Shown here piece after piece: positions 16,821 through 25,288 of a stretch of 64,000 bases of DNA; positions within the stretch are counted from its first letter, which is position 1; the number at the start of each line of letters is the position of its first letter. This stretch comes from Kushneria avicenniae (GTDB taxonomy: Bacteria > Pseudomonadota > Gammaproteobacteria > Pseudomonadales > Halomonadaceae): contig NZ_FOLY01000005.1 of the NCBI RefSeq assembly GCF_900112585.1, positions 1 through 64,000 of the forward strand, given 5' to 3'. Below the pieces are notes generated by a model. That model had not been told where the DNA came from. It worked only from the letters and a program-made list of their open reading frames with translations, and did no database searches. A program made the translations under genes and the position numbers.

Positions 16821-18212
16821 TCAGACATCGCGCGCCAGCCGAATGCCGGAAAAGGCCCAGCGCGCCTGGGGTGGGAAGAAATTGCGATAGCTGGCCCGGA
16901 CATGATTGCCGGGCGTGGCACAACAGCCGCCGCGCAGCACCATCTGGCCGGACATGAACTTGCCGTTGTACTCGCCAAGGCTGCCTTCCAGCGGCGTAAA
17001 GCCGGGGTAGGGCAGAAAGGCGCTGCCGGTCCACTCCCAGACGTCGCCAAACATCTGCTGCGGCCCCTGGTCCTGCGTGTCGGCCGCCCCCAGCGGCTGA
17101 AACACGCCATCCTCGACGAAGTGGCCCTGAACGCTCTGATCGACGGCAGCGGTTTCCCACTCGGCCTCGGTCGGCAGGCGGGCGCCGGCCCAACGGGCGT
17201 AGGCATCGGCTTCATAGAAGCTGACATGACACACCGGCGCGTCCGGGTCGACCGGCACCAGTCCGCCCAGGCTCATGGTGTGCCAGCGGCCATCGACCTT
17301 CTCCCAGTATTCGGGCGCCTGCCAGCCGGTGTCATGGATCGTGCTCCAGCCGTCCGACAGCCACAGCTCGGTGCGCGAGTAGCCGCCCTCCTCGATGAAT
17401 TCGATGAATTCGGCGTTGGTGACCGGGCGGTCCGCGAGCTCGAACTCGGCCACGTACTGGCGGTGGCGCGGGGTTTCGCTGTCAAAGACGAAGCCTTCGC
17501 CGTCATGATCAAAGGCAGACTGCGTCGGGTAGTCGGCGCCGATCTGGCGCACGCCAGCGGCAAAACGGTGCCAGCGTGGTTCATTGTCGCCAGAACTGTG
17601 AACGTAAGAATTCTGGACGGCAAGGGGCTGAACGGCAGAGACCTGCTCGCCCCGGGCCAGCAGCCGCTGTCGAACGTCGTCGCGATAGACCGGATGCAGC
17701 GGGTTGCAGGAGAGGATGTGCTTGATGTCCATCACCAGCAGCTCCTGATGCTGCTGCTCGTGGTGCAGACCGATCTCGAGCCGGTCGATGATCTCGTCAA
17801 GATGCTCAAGCGGCGGGGCGCTCAGAAGCCGTTCCATCTCCTGATCGATGTGGGCGCGGAACTGATAGACCCCGGCCACCGTCGGGCGCGAGATGGTGCC
17901 GCGCAGATGGCGCGGAAACGGCGTGCCGTGGGTTTCGTAATAGGAGTTGAACAGGAAGTCATACGCCGGATCGGGCGTTTGATAGTCCTTGAGATAGGGC
18001 GTGAGGATAAAGGCTTCAAAGAACCAGCTGACATGGGCCAGATGCCACTTGGGTGGGCTGATGTCCGGCATGCTCTGGACCATGTAGTCCTCGGTTTCCA
18101 GCGGCGCGCACAGGGCCTCGCTGGCGCTGCGCACACGCTGAAAGCGCGCCAGCCACTCCCGGGTGTGAGCGCTTTCGGCGCGATTGATCGGCGCTCGAGT
18201 CGTCTGGGTCAT
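16821..18212 (-). CDS. egtB: Ergothioneine sulfoxide synthase EgtB
   Basis: A 463-residue mononuclear iron enzyme joining hercynine to a thiol (gamma-glutamylcysteine or cysteine) with oxygen. The N-terminal DinB-like domain supplies the three iron histidines: His60 in WHLAHVSWFFE, and His151/His155 in the HEQQHQE motif. The C-terminal half is a formylglycine-generating-enzyme fold with PVTNAEFIEFIEEGGY, PVCHVSFYEADAYARWAG, RLPTEAEWE, and GDVWEWTGSAF, ending VLRGGCCATP...RASYRNFFP. It is the first gene of egtB-egtD-bglX, with a GAGGACA site. With no gamma-glutamylcysteine ligase (egtA) or EgtC nearby, thiol donor choice is open. Confidence 0.93.
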   Translation of the reverse strand: MTQTTRAPINRAESAHTREWLARFQRVRSASEALCAPLETEDYMVQSMPDISPPKWHLAHVSWFFEAFILTPYLKDYQTPDPAYDFLFNSYYETHGTPFPRHLRGTISRPTVAGVYQFRAHIDQEMERLLSAPPLEHLDEIIDRLEIGLHHEQQHQELLVMDIKHILSCNPLHPVYRDDVRQRLLARGEQVSAVQPLAVQNSYVHSSGDNEPRWHRFAAGVRQIGADYPTQSAFDHDGEGFVFDSETPRHRQYVAEFELADRPVTNAEFIEFIEEGGYSRTELWLSDGWSTIHDTGWQAPEYWEKVDGRWHTMSLGGLVPVDPDAPVCHVSFYEADAYARWAGARLPTEAEWETAAVDQSVQGHFVEDGVFQPLGAADTQDQGPQQMFGDVWEWTGSAFLPYPGFTPLEGSLGEYNGKFMSGQMVLRGGCCATPGNHVRASYRNFFPPQARWAFSGIRLARDV

Positions 18213-18260
18213 GACGTGTCCTCGTGATGCTGTCGCATCAGGTCTGCATCAGATATAAAA

Positions 18261-18298
18261 CAAAAAGCGGCCCGACGCCGATGCCGGCGCGAGGCCGC
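18261..18298 (-). terminator. Rho-independent terminator upstream of egtB
   Basis: On the minus strand an interrupted stem (GCGGCC ... GGCCGC with an inner GCCGGC/GCGTCGG pairing) is followed by TTTTTG. It is 50 bases before egtB and 280 bases after znuA, so it probably ends znuA transcription or attenuates read-through into egtB. Confidence 0.55.
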
Positions 18299-18400
18299 AC
18301 TTTACTTCAGCGTAGCAACGCCCTAATGACATGCCCGATTCGATCTCCGGAAATTTGTGACGGTGGGTAAGGGCATGTGCAGAGCGTCCTCATGCCGTGA

Positions 18401-18580
18401 TGCTGGACTGGCGCCTTTCTGCTGGCCGCCAGCGGCCCGCGGCTGTTCGGGGCGCTGCACGGCGTGACCGGCGGCTGGAGCGTGTCGATGGGGCTGTTGC
18501 TGGAGCTTCCGGGCCTTCAGACCGTGACCGGCCTTCTGGCCGGCCGGCCACGGATGGTCACACTGCGCAAGGAGGGTTAG
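18401..18580 (+). pseudogene. C-terminal remnant of an MFS transporter (CynX/NimT-like)
   Basis: Sixty plus-strand codons read WTGAFLLAASGPRLFGALHG, then VTGGWSVSMGLLLELPGLQT, then VTGLLAGRPRM and stop. The G-P-x-L-F-G-x-L-H-x-x-T-G-G-W pattern matches the last two membrane helices of CynX/NimT-type major facilitator proteins. The frame is closed upstream by TGA at 18398, and no earlier part of a transporter is visible, so the rest was lost. Its stop codon overlaps the end of znuA tail to tail, consistent with an old deletion joining the two. Confidence 0.6.
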
Positions 18581-19605
18581 TTCGCCTGTTGAGAGTCGGT
18601 GCTTTTGGCACACTCATCGATGCTGGTGGCGATGTGGGTGATCAGCGCGTCATAGAGCCCCGGGCCGGGATCGATGCCGGCGCCCAGCGGATCCAGCACG
18701 ATCGAGGTGTTGATCGCCGTGTCGCCGAAGATGCTCTCGATCATGCGCGGGTTGAACTGCGGCTCGGAAAAAACGCACTGCACGTTCAGCGACTTTACCT
18801 TGTCCTGCAGCTCGCGTATCCGGGCCGGTCCCGGGCTTGAGGCGTCGCCGATCGAGATGGCGCCGGCGGCGTGGACGTCAAAACGCTCCTCGAAGTACTG
18901 ATAGGCGTCGTGGAAGACGATGAAGCGGGTGTCGTGATCGTCTTTCAGGCGCTGCTCGGTGTCCGCGATCAGCGCATCGAGATGCTGCTGGGCTGCTTGA
19001 GCGTTGTGACGATAGGTGTCGGCATGTTCGGGGTCGGCCTCGGCCAGCGCTTTCGCCATGACGCCCAGCCAGGCACGGGCATTCTGCGGGTCGAGCCAGG
19101 CATGCGGGTTCAGGCCGGTATGGCTGTGACTATGGTCGTGATCGTGGCTGTCGTCGTGAGTGTGTCCGCCGTCGTGGTCATGATCGTGGCCATCGCCGTG
19201 ATCATGTTCGTCACCGTGTCCATGCTCGTGTTCATGGGCATGGGACTCGAACGTGGCGCCTTCACGGTAGTCAAGGCGGGTCGTGCCGGGCGCGTCGAGC
19301 AGCACGACCGAGTCGGCATCACCGGCCAGCGTGTTGATGGCATCGGCCAGCCACGGCGTCAGGGGTGGCCCGACCCAGAACACCACGTCGGCATTGTCCA
19401 GCGTCGAGGCTTCCGACGGGCGCATCGAATAACCGTGCGGCGAGGCGCCGGCCGGCATGACCATCTCGGGTGAGCCCAGATCGCCCATGACCTGGGCGGC
19501 CAGCGACTGGATGGGGGCGATGTCCACTGCCACGCGAGGCACATCGGCCAGCGCCAGCGACGGAGTAAAGAGCAGCGGCAGTAACCAGCGGCAGGGGTGT
19601 TTCAT
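18577..19605 (-). CDS. znuA: High-affinity zinc ABC transporter binding protein ZnuA
   Basis: A 342-residue periplasmic zinc-binding protein (cluster A-I solute-binding family). The signal peptide is MKHPCRWLLPLLFTPSLALA-D. Zinc-site segments are GASPHGYSMRPS, TGLNPHAWLDPQNAR, and FIVFHDAYQYFEERF, and a long His/Asp/Glu-rich loop (about residues 120-165) is typical of ZnuA and thought to sense or scavenge zinc. ATG 19605 is chosen because the signal peptide starts there. It is transcribed divergently from znuCB, and a Zur-like palindrome lies 36 bases upstream, so repression by Zur under zinc-replete conditions is expected. Confidence 0.93.
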   Translation of the reverse strand: MKHPCRWLLPLLFTPSLALADVPRVAVDIAPIQSLAAQVMGDLGSPEMVMPAGASPHGYSMRPSEASTLDNADVVFWVGPPLTPWLADAINTLAGDADSVVLLDAPGTTRLDYREGATFESHAHEHEHGHGDEHDHGDGHDHDHDGGHTHDDSHDHDHSHSHTGLNPHAWLDPQNARAWLGVMAKALAEADPEHADTYRHNAQAAQQHLDALIADTEQRLKDDHDTRFIVFHDAYQYFEERFDVHAAGAISIGDASSPGPARIRELQDKVKSLNVQCVFSEPQFNPRMIESIFGDTAINTSIVLDPLGAGIDPGPGLYDALITHIATSIDECAKSTDSQQAN

Positions 19606-19639
19606 GAGAGGCCCTCTGAATGGGAGTGAATCGGCGTTT

Positions 19640-19665
19640 AATGTTATGTTATAACGTGTCACATT
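19640..19665. promoter_or_regulatory. Zur box between znuA and znuC
   Basis: The core ATGTTATGTTATAACGT (19641-19657) resembles gammaproteobacterial Zur operators and recurs with a single change upstream of zinT (34129-34145, minus strand). It lies 36 bases from the znuA start and 112 from the znuC start, positioned to repress both directions. Confidence 0.8.
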
Positions 19666-19768
19666 AATGATCGGCGCACCGGCTGACAAGTCCTGCGCCC
19701 TCGGGCCGGGTCAGACTCGCCTGATACGCATGACGCGCGCCCACCCCCTTTTATCGGCAGGAAACGGC

Positions 19769-20581
19769 ATGTCCCTTTTGATGCTTGACGCCATTGGTGT
19801 GGTCAGAAACGGCAACGTCATTCTCGATGACGTGAGCCTTGAGCTCGCCAGAGGCGAAATCGTGACCATCGTCGGGCCCAACGGCTCGGGCAAATCCACC
19901 CTCCTGAGGCTGATCATCGGCGCGCTGGCCCCCTCCTGCGGTCGGGTCACCCGCGACGAGCATTTGAGCATCGGCTACGTGCCGCAGCGGATTCAGATCG
20001 ACCCGACCCTGCCCGTGACGGTCGGGCGTTTCATGGCCCTGCCGCATCGCCGCCACCAGAGCGATATCGAGGCGGCGCTGACCAGTGCCGGCGCCGGTGA
20101 TCTCATCAAACGCCAGCTCTCGGCATTGTCGGGCGGTCAGCTGCAGAAGGTGCTGGTGGCCCGGGCGCTGCTGGAGCGCCCGAGTCTTCTGGTGCTCGAT
20201 GAGGCCAACCAGGGGCTGGATCACCGCGCCACGGCGGAGTTCTATCGCCACATTGATCGGGTGCGCACCGAGCTGGGCTGCGCGGTACTGATGGTCAGCC
20301 ACGAACTGCATGTCGTCATGAAGGCCTCGGATCGCGTGATCTGTCTCAACGGCACCGTCTGCTGTCAGGGGCGTCCCGAACGTGTGGCCGCTTCTCCCGA
20401 ATGGCAGTCGCTGTTCGGCATCGAGGAACGCGATGCGGTGGCGTTTTATCGTCACACCGAACCGGGCCATGCTGAACCGGACCAGGGTGAGCAGGCGCAT
20501 GACGCACAGAGCCATGCCGGGTCGGGGCACGAGGCCCCGGCAGCACCGCAGCAGGAGAGGGCCTGTCGCCATGCTGGATGA
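19769..20581 (+). CDS. znuC: Zinc ABC transporter ATPase ZnuC
   Basis: A 270-residue ABC ATPase energising zinc import with ZnuB. Walker A is GPNGSGKST, signature LSGGQLQKVLVARALL, Walker B LLVLDEANQGLD, switch histidine in MVSHELHVV. The sequence GYVPQRIQIDPTLPVTV matches metal-type ZnuC proteins, and the His-containing tail (about 45 residues, HTEPGHAEPDQGEQAHDAQ) could bind zinc. ATG 19769 has an AGGAAA ribosome binding site; the longer frame starting at 19667 lies inside the regulatory region. The 3' end overlaps znuB by 11 bases. Confidence 0.92.
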   Translation: MSLLMLDAIGVVRNGNVILDDVSLELARGEIVTIVGPNGSGKSTLLRLIIGALAPSCGRVTRDEHLSIGYVPQRIQIDPTLPVTVGRFMALPHRRHQSDIEAALTSAGAGDLIKRQLSALSGGQLQKVLVARALLERPSLLVLDEANQGLDHRATAEFYRHIDRVRTELGCAVLMVSHELHVVMKASDRVICLNGTVCCQGRPERVAASPEWQSLFGIEERDAVAFYRHTEPGHAEPDQGEQAHDAQSHAGSGHEAPAAPQQERACRHAG

Positions 20582-21389
20582 TTTCATGATACGCGCGGCG
20601 CTGGCCGGCACCGGGGTAGCGCTGGCGGCGGCGCCGCTGGGCTGTTTCGTGGTGTGGCGGCGCATGGCCTATTTCGGCGACGCCACTGCTCATGCCGCGA
20701 TGCTGGGGGTGGCGCTGTCGCTGGTGCTGTCGGTGTCGCTGCTGGCCAGCGTTCTGGTGGTAGCGCTGATCATGGCGCTACTTGTGTCGCTGCTCAGTGA
20801 CCGCGGCTACACCATGGATACGCTGCTGGGAGTGATGGCGCACGCCGCGCTGGCCTTCGGGCTCGTAGCGGTATCGCTGGTGCAGGTGGCCCGACTGGAT
20901 CTGATGAGCTACCTGATTGGCGACATTCTCGCCGTCGGCCGGCAGGATCTGATGCTGATCTGGGGCGGCGCGCTCCTGGTGGTGCTGATCATCGCCCTGC
21001 GCTGGTCGGGGCTTTTGATATCAACGCTCAATCCGGATCTGGCCCGCGCCAGCGGCGTCGACCCACGGCGCGAGCAGCTTTTGCTGACCCTGTCGCTGGC
21101 CGTGGTCGTAGCGGTGGCGCTCAAGGTGGTCGGCGTCCTGTTGATCGCGGCGTTTCTGATCATTCCGGCCGCGGCAGCGCGCCCCTTCAGCCGCACGCCG
21201 GAGGGCATGGCGGTGCTGGCCGCCGCAGTGGCGATCGTGTCCGCCAACGGCGGCCTCGTGATCGCCTGGCATTTCGATACGCCGGCCGGCCCATCCATGG
21301 TCAGCCTGGCCGCCGTCTGTTTTGTGCTCATGACGCTGGCGGGGCTGGTGTGTCGCCGCCTCGGTGAGCGCCACACCCGAACCACCTGA
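20571..21389 (+). CDS. znuB: Zinc ABC transporter permease ZnuB
   Basis: A 272-residue permease of the ABC-3 metal family. Seven or eight hydrophobic spans run the whole length, with the family motifs RRMAYFGDATAHAAMLGVAL near the N-terminus, YLIGDILAV in the middle, and the conserved KVVGVLLIAAFLIIPAAAA toward the C-terminus. ATG 20571 overlaps the end of znuC and is preceded by GGAGAGG. It forms the membrane channel of the ZnuABC importer. The DUF1826 gene follows after 14 bases. Confidence 0.92.
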   Translation: MLDDFMIRAALAGTGVALAAAPLGCFVVWRRMAYFGDATAHAAMLGVALSLVLSVSLLASVLVVALIMALLVSLLSDRGYTMDTLLGVMAHAALAFGLVAVSLVQVARLDLMSYLIGDILAVGRQDLMLIWGGALLVVLIIALRWSGLLISTLNPDLARASGVDPRREQLLLTLSLAVVVAVALKVVGVLLIAAFLIIPAAAARPFSRTPEGMAVLAAAVAIVSANGGLVIAWHFDTPAGPSMVSLAAVCFVLMTLAGLVCRRLGERHTRTT

Positions 21390-21403
21390 CCGGAGAGACC
21401 ATC

Positions 21404-22042
21404 ATGTCCCACTCCAGCGCCCTGGAAACGCCTGATTCCGCCCTGTTGATGGCTCGTGAGCTGGCCACTATCTTCGATGCCGAGCGGGAGATCGCCATTG
21501 CCCCAAGGGCACTGCCGGCCGATCTGCAGGCAAGCGTCGAGGCCCAGTGCCGAACTGCCCACGGCTGGAGCATTACGCTGACGGGCGCACCCGATGCGGC
21601 GCTTGAAGCCGAACTGTGCGAACGGCTGCCTGTTCCTGAGCAGGCGCAGGCGCTCGTTGATGATGTGATGGGGCTGGCCCGGCTGATGGCCTTGCTGATG
21701 GAGGCGGATACCCTGCGGATCAAACTGCGTCTGCTGGAGGAGACCATGTGCCCGCGCTTTCACTGCGACAACGTCACCGTACGGCTGATCACCAGCTGGC
21801 TGGGGCCGGGCAGTGAATGGCTGCCCGAACACGCGCTGGACCGGCAGGGGCTCGGGGCGCCGTCCCCTGACAAGCCGGAAATCGTGGTGAACCCGAATGC
21901 CATCAAGCGGCTGGCGACCGGCGATGTGGCCTTGATCAAGGGCAGCGCCTGGCGCGGAGAGGGCCGGGGCGGGCTGGCGCATCGCAGCCCGAGCCTTGCC
22001 CCAGGCCAGCGCCGGCTGATGATGAGCATCGATCCGCTGTGA
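21404..22042 (+). CDS. DUF1826 protein, third gene of the znuCB operon
   Basis: A 212-residue cytosolic protein of the DUF1826 family. The family core is CPRFHCDNVTVRLITSWLGPGSEWL, where Cys, His and Asp could form a metal site, followed by the paired RLATGDVALIKGSAW and GLAHRSPSLAPGQRRLMMSID segments. Function is unproven. DUF1826 genes are often found near zinc-homeostasis genes, and here the gene begins 14 bases after znuB and so shares its Zur-controlled promoter. A role in zinc-limited metabolism or metal allocation is an inference from context. Confidence 0.85.
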   Translation: MSHSSALETPDSALLMARELATIFDAEREIAIAPRALPADLQASVEAQCRTAHGWSITLTGAPDAALEAELCERLPVPEQAQALVDDVMGLARLMALLMEADTLRIKLRLLEETMCPRFHCDNVTVRLITSWLGPGSEWLPEHALDRQGLGAPSPDKPEIVVNPNAIKRLATGDVALIKGSAWRGEGRGGLAHRSPSLAPGQRRLMMSIDPL

Positions 22043-22101
22043 GCAGACGTTCGCGGGGCCAGTGTGATCCGACCAAAGACCAGGCGCGATCAAGGACATA
22101 A

Positions 22102-22115
22102 CTGATCACGATCAA
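22102..22115. promoter_or_regulatory. FNR/ANR-like box upstream of the universal stress protein
   Basis: CTGATCACGATCAA matches the FNR/ANR consensus TTGAT-N4-ATCAA at nine of ten positions. It lies 82 bases before the uspA-family start codon, suggesting induction at low oxygen, as known for several Pseudomonas universal stress genes. A further imperfect half (GATCAAGG) lies just upstream. Confidence 0.5.
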
Positions 22116-22196
22116 GTCAGGGTGATCGGCGTTGCGCCATGCTGATCGCCTGCGATGGCGCCTGCCGGCGTCGTCGATTCCACCGGAGAATGCGCC

Positions 22197-22694
22197 ATGT
22201 TCACCTCACTGCTCGTCCCCGTGGATGGTTCGGCTCATGCCCGCAAGGCCATGAGCATCGCTGCGCAACTGGCGTCACCCGATGCCACTCTGCACCTTCT
22301 ATATGTACGCGAGCTGCTGCCGCATCTGCACTACGGCAGTCTGCTCAGCCTTCAGGAGGCCGTTGCGGCCTCGTCACCGGAAAACGCCGAGACAGAAATC
22401 AGGACCGTTCTTGAACAGTCGCAGGCACACCTGCGCCAGCGTTTTGACGGGTGCATCGAGACCCACGGCCGCCACGGCGACCCGGCCCGGGTGATCGCCC
22501 ATGAGGCCGATACGCTGGGCGCGCAGGTCATCGTCATCGGCAGCCGGGGACTGAGCGACTGGAATGGCATGATCATGGGCAGCGTCTCTCACAAGGTCAG
22601 CCATATCGCTTCCTGCATGGTGATCAGCGTGCATGACGACGAGGACACGGCCCTGCCGGACGAGGTCGACGACAACCCGTATCAGGGGCTGTAG
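22197..22694 (+). CDS. UspA-family universal stress protein
   Basis: A 165-residue single-domain universal stress protein. It starts MFTSLLVPVDGSAHARKAMS, the standard first strand and loop, and ends with the ATP-binding motif IVIGSRGLSDWNGMIMGSVSHKV (G-x2-G-x9-G-S/T type), so nucleotide binding is likely. A short acidic tail follows. ATG 22197 is preceded by GGAGAA. Such proteins support survival in stress or low oxygen, consistent with the FNR/ANR-like box upstream. It is a single gene converging with the dioxygenase gene. Confidence 0.9.
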   Translation: MFTSLLVPVDGSAHARKAMSIAAQLASPDATLHLLYVRELLPHLHYGSLLSLQEAVAASSPENAETEIRTVLEQSQAHLRQRFDGCIETHGRHGDPARVIAHEADTLGAQVIVIGSRGLSDWNGMIMGSVSHKVSHIASCMVISVHDDEDTALPDEVDDNPYQGL

Positions 22695-22726
22695 TCGACG
22701 GCGGTGGAGCTAGGGCAGGCGATGGG

Positions 22727-24136
22727 TCAGGTCGTTGATGTCAGCCCCAGCGTTTCAAGGCAGGCGGTGAGCGAGCGTTCGCTGCGCTTCTCATAGAGGG
22801 CGAACTCGTCTTTTACCGCCACGCCGAGGGCGGCTTCGAAGTCTGCCTGGCTGTCGGTGGCGGCGTAATGCTGTGCGCTGCCATCGCCCAGGTTGGAGCG
22901 AAAGATGCCCGCCGCGCTGACCGGCAGAAAATCCTCATAGATGATCGGCCGTGCCTGGATCAGATTACGCTCAATCAGCGCCTCGGCCAGCGCGCCGCGC
23001 TCGCTCGGCAGGTGCTGCGAATCGGTCACGCTTGCCCCTTCCTCTACCTGATACTCAAACCAGGCCAGTCCCTCGCGGCGCAGGGTCGCCTCGTCATCCG
23101 GGAAATCATGGAAGGCTTCTGCCAGTGCCCGTTGCTGGGCGTCACTCTCCAGGCCGTGCGTCACCTCGCGCGAAGCCGCCAGCAGCTGGTCGTACCGCTT
23201 GCGGCCGCGCCGGGTGAGTGCGGCGCCGCGCTGTTCGATCTCACCGAAACGCGCCGTGTGGGTGCCGGCTTCCTCGCCGCTCTCGTCGCCATTATCGGCA
23301 GGAAAGATGATCGGCTCCTCCAGCGCCTTGAAACTGGTCTGGCGCAGCAGGATTGGGCAGTCACGCTGCGGCGGACCTTCGATGGTGGCCTTGGGCGTGA
23401 TGCCCCACTCGGGCATGGCCTGCTGGGTGGCATCAATGTCCAGCGTGCGCGGCGTCAGATGGTTGATGTGCGGCCCGCGAAAGCACACCACATCGGCGAT
23501 CAACCGGTGGGCCTGATGAAAGGCGTGGTAGGTCTCGGCATCAACGGTGGCGTGGCTGTGCCAGCGAAAGGTCTCCAGCGCCTCGATCACAAAGGCGGTG
23601 GCGTCCCGGTCATCAAGCCCGCCGTCCAGATCAGATTTATCCAGCAGGGCGAGAAGGCCATCGGTGAAAATCTGTCGACGCTCGAGAATGTCTGCCGCGC
23701 GGTGTCTCAGGCTGTCATCCTCGATCAGTTCCAGACGCAGCAGCGAGGTGAACACCCGAAACGGATTGTGGGCCAGTGCCTCATCATCCACCGGCCGAAA
23801 GGCGGTGGCGTGCACCGGCATGCCGGCCGGGGCCAGGTCGTAATAACTCACCGGGAACATGCCCATCACCGCGAACACGCGCCGCATGGTGTGCAACTCT
23901 TCCGGCGTGCCCAGTCGAATCGCGCCGTGGCGCTCGATTTCGATGCGCGCCATCTCACTGCCGCCGCGGTTGGCCAGAGCGTTTGCCTCCGGGGTGCGGT
24001 GATAGAGCGTTTGCGCGTTGATATCGGCGACCAGCTTCAACAGCGTGCCGTACTGAGGCACCTCCGCGCGATACATGTCGGACATGGCATGTGAAAAACG
24101 GGTGCGGATGTCGTCGGGACTGACGTGCCGGGCCAT
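22727..24136 (-). CDS. hglS: 2-oxoadipate dioxygenase/decarboxylase (HglS/YdcJ, DUF1338)
   Basis: A 469-residue DUF1338 protein with a vicinal-oxygen-chelate-like core. Characterised members (Pseudomonas HglS, E. coli YdcJ) convert 2-oxoadipate to D-2-hydroxyglutarate with O2 in D-lysine breakdown. Metal-site regions are present: EIERHGAIRLGTPEEL (first histidine), FRGPHINHLTPRTLDID (second), and the GLAWFEYQVE region. The second-shell stretch TRRGRKRYDQLL is also family-typical. ATG 24136 is preferred to TTG 24154 by its GGAGC site. No other lysine-degradation gene is adjacent, so it works with distant partners or on another 2-oxoacid. Confidence 0.85.
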   Translation of the reverse strand: MARHVSPDDIRTRFSHAMSDMYRAEVPQYGTLLKLVADINAQTLYHRTPEANALANRGGSEMARIEIERHGAIRLGTPEELHTMRRVFAVMGMFPVSYYDLAPAGMPVHATAFRPVDDEALAHNPFRVFTSLLRLELIEDDSLRHRAADILERRQIFTDGLLALLDKSDLDGGLDDRDATAFVIEALETFRWHSHATVDAETYHAFHQAHRLIADVVCFRGPHINHLTPRTLDIDATQQAMPEWGITPKATIEGPPQRDCPILLRQTSFKALEEPIIFPADNGDESGEEAGTHTARFGEIEQRGAALTRRGRKRYDQLLAASREVTHGLESDAQQRALAEAFHDFPDDEATLRREGLAWFEYQVEEGASVTDSQHLPSERGALAEALIERNLIQARPIIYEDFLPVSAAGIFRSNLGDGSAQHYAATDSQADFEAALGVAVKDEFALYEKRSERSLTACLETLGLTSTT

Positions 24137-24228
24137 GAGCGTGCTCCGTGACAACGATGAAGGTGTTACGATTTAACGCCCGCGAGAGGCCGGCGTTCAA
24201 GCACCATGCGTCACGCCGCGGTTTCTGT

Positions 24229-24597
24229 TCAGGACAGAAGCGCCCTGAGATGGCTGAGCAGTTGCCCATGGTAGAGCACGCTGGCGGCCAGGGTCAGTCC
24301 GGCCAGCGCGATGATCAGCGTTGTTACGCGGATGGCCAGAATCGCCGGGAGGGTGACCGGTGCCTTGCTGGTCATGATCATGCGCAGGCGCCACCCGGCC
24401 CAGGCATACATGGCGCCGGTTGCCATCAGCAGTACTACCCCCGACCAGGCAAGCCAGTGTTCATGGTGAACAATGCCGCCACGCAGCAGCAGCGCCGACA
24501 TCAGCAGCATCACAAAAGCGGTACGTGACCAGGCCAGTCCGGTTCGTTCGGGTTGCAGGCCGGGGTCGCGCGTCGTCGGCGGTTCGGAGTCGGTCAT
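24229..24597 (-). CDS. DUF202 membrane protein
   Basis: A 122-residue inner-membrane protein of the DUF202 group. The family motif LQPERTGLAWSRTAFVMLL is at residues 15-33, followed by three membrane spans. It begins 4 bases after the stop of a second DUF202-type gene, so the two are co-transcribed. E. coli has an equivalent tandem pair (yidG/yidH) of unknown role. The earlier in-frame ATG at 24651 would overlap the neighbouring gene by 50 bases and is rejected. Confidence 0.85.
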   Translation of the reverse strand: MTDSEPPTTRDPGLQPERTGLAWSRTAFVMLLMSALLLRGGIVHHEHWLAWSGVVLLMATGAMYAWAGWRLRMIMTSKAPVTLPAILAIRVTTLIIALAGLTLAASVLYHGQLLSHLRALLS

Positions 24598-24601
24598 GAC
24601 T

Positions 24602-24991
24602 TCAGCCCGAGAGCAGCAACAGGCCCAGCACCAGCGCCACGGCCATGACAAACAGCGCCAGAATCAACAGCAGTCGCGTATAGGGCAGGGCGGCATCGCT
24701 TCGCATGGCCTGCTCATTGCCGGACCAGCGGCGATAGGCCGCCAGTGCCAGCACGGCGCCTGCAAGCGACAGCAGCACCGCCATCGCCTCGCGCGCCCAG
24801 GGCGTGGCGACATCCGGAGCAAATTGATAAAGGCCCACGGCGCCCGCCATGAACGCCAGAGACGTGCGAATCCAGGCCAGAAAAGTACGCTCATTGGCCA
24901 GCGAGAAACGATAATCCGGATGCTGGCCAAGGCGCTGCCAGCGTGGTCTGAAGGCGCGTCGGCGACTATGGTCAGGTGGCGGTGTGGTCAT
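24602..24991 (-). CDS. DUF202 membrane protein (YidH-like)
   Basis: A 129-residue protein with a basic N-terminus, the DUF202 signature FSLANERTFLAWIRTSLAFMAG, and three predicted spans (SLAFMAGAVGLYQF, AVLLSLAGAVLALAAY, and LLLILALFVMAVALVLGLLLL). It resembles E. coli YidH. It is the first gene of the DUF202 pair and diverges from the small membrane protein at 25094. Function unknown. Confidence 0.85.
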   Translation of the reverse strand: MTTPPPDHSRRRAFRPRWQRLGQHPDYRFSLANERTFLAWIRTSLAFMAGAVGLYQFAPDVATPWAREAMAVLLSLAGAVLALAAYRRWSGNEQAMRSDAALPYTRLLLILALFVMAVALVLGLLLLSG

Positions 24992-25093
24992 GGTAAACGT
25001 GGTCTGATCATGGGCCGTGAAGGCTGTAGAATAAAATGGCCGGCTATTTTCGGCGTCCGTCGTGTCACAACGTTATGGTAGCAGGAGAACGTC

Positions 25094-25288
25094 ATGACCC
25101 TTCTCACTAGAAGCTGCGCCCTTGGGGCCCTGATGCTGCTGGCCGGCTATCTGTCTGGCGCTGTGCTGCAAAACGATCCGGCCTTCATGCACTGGCCGCT
25201 ACCGGTACGGCTGACGGTAATCGTATTTGCGCTCGCTGTTGCGGTGGTATGGCTGCTGGTACATCTGTTCGTTCGCGATCAGGACTGA
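25094..25288 (+). CDS. Small two-span membrane protein
   Basis: A 64-residue protein with a strong ribosome binding site (GCAGGAGAACGTC before ATG). It has two hydrophobic stretches, [16 protein letters not shown] and [20 protein letters not shown], separated by a short loop. No family is recognised. Its end overlaps the convergent ynfA gene by 10 bases. Confidence 0.65.
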   Translation: MTLLTRSCALGALMLLAGYLSGAVLQNDPAFMHWPLPVRLTVIVFALAVAVVWLLVHLFVRDQD

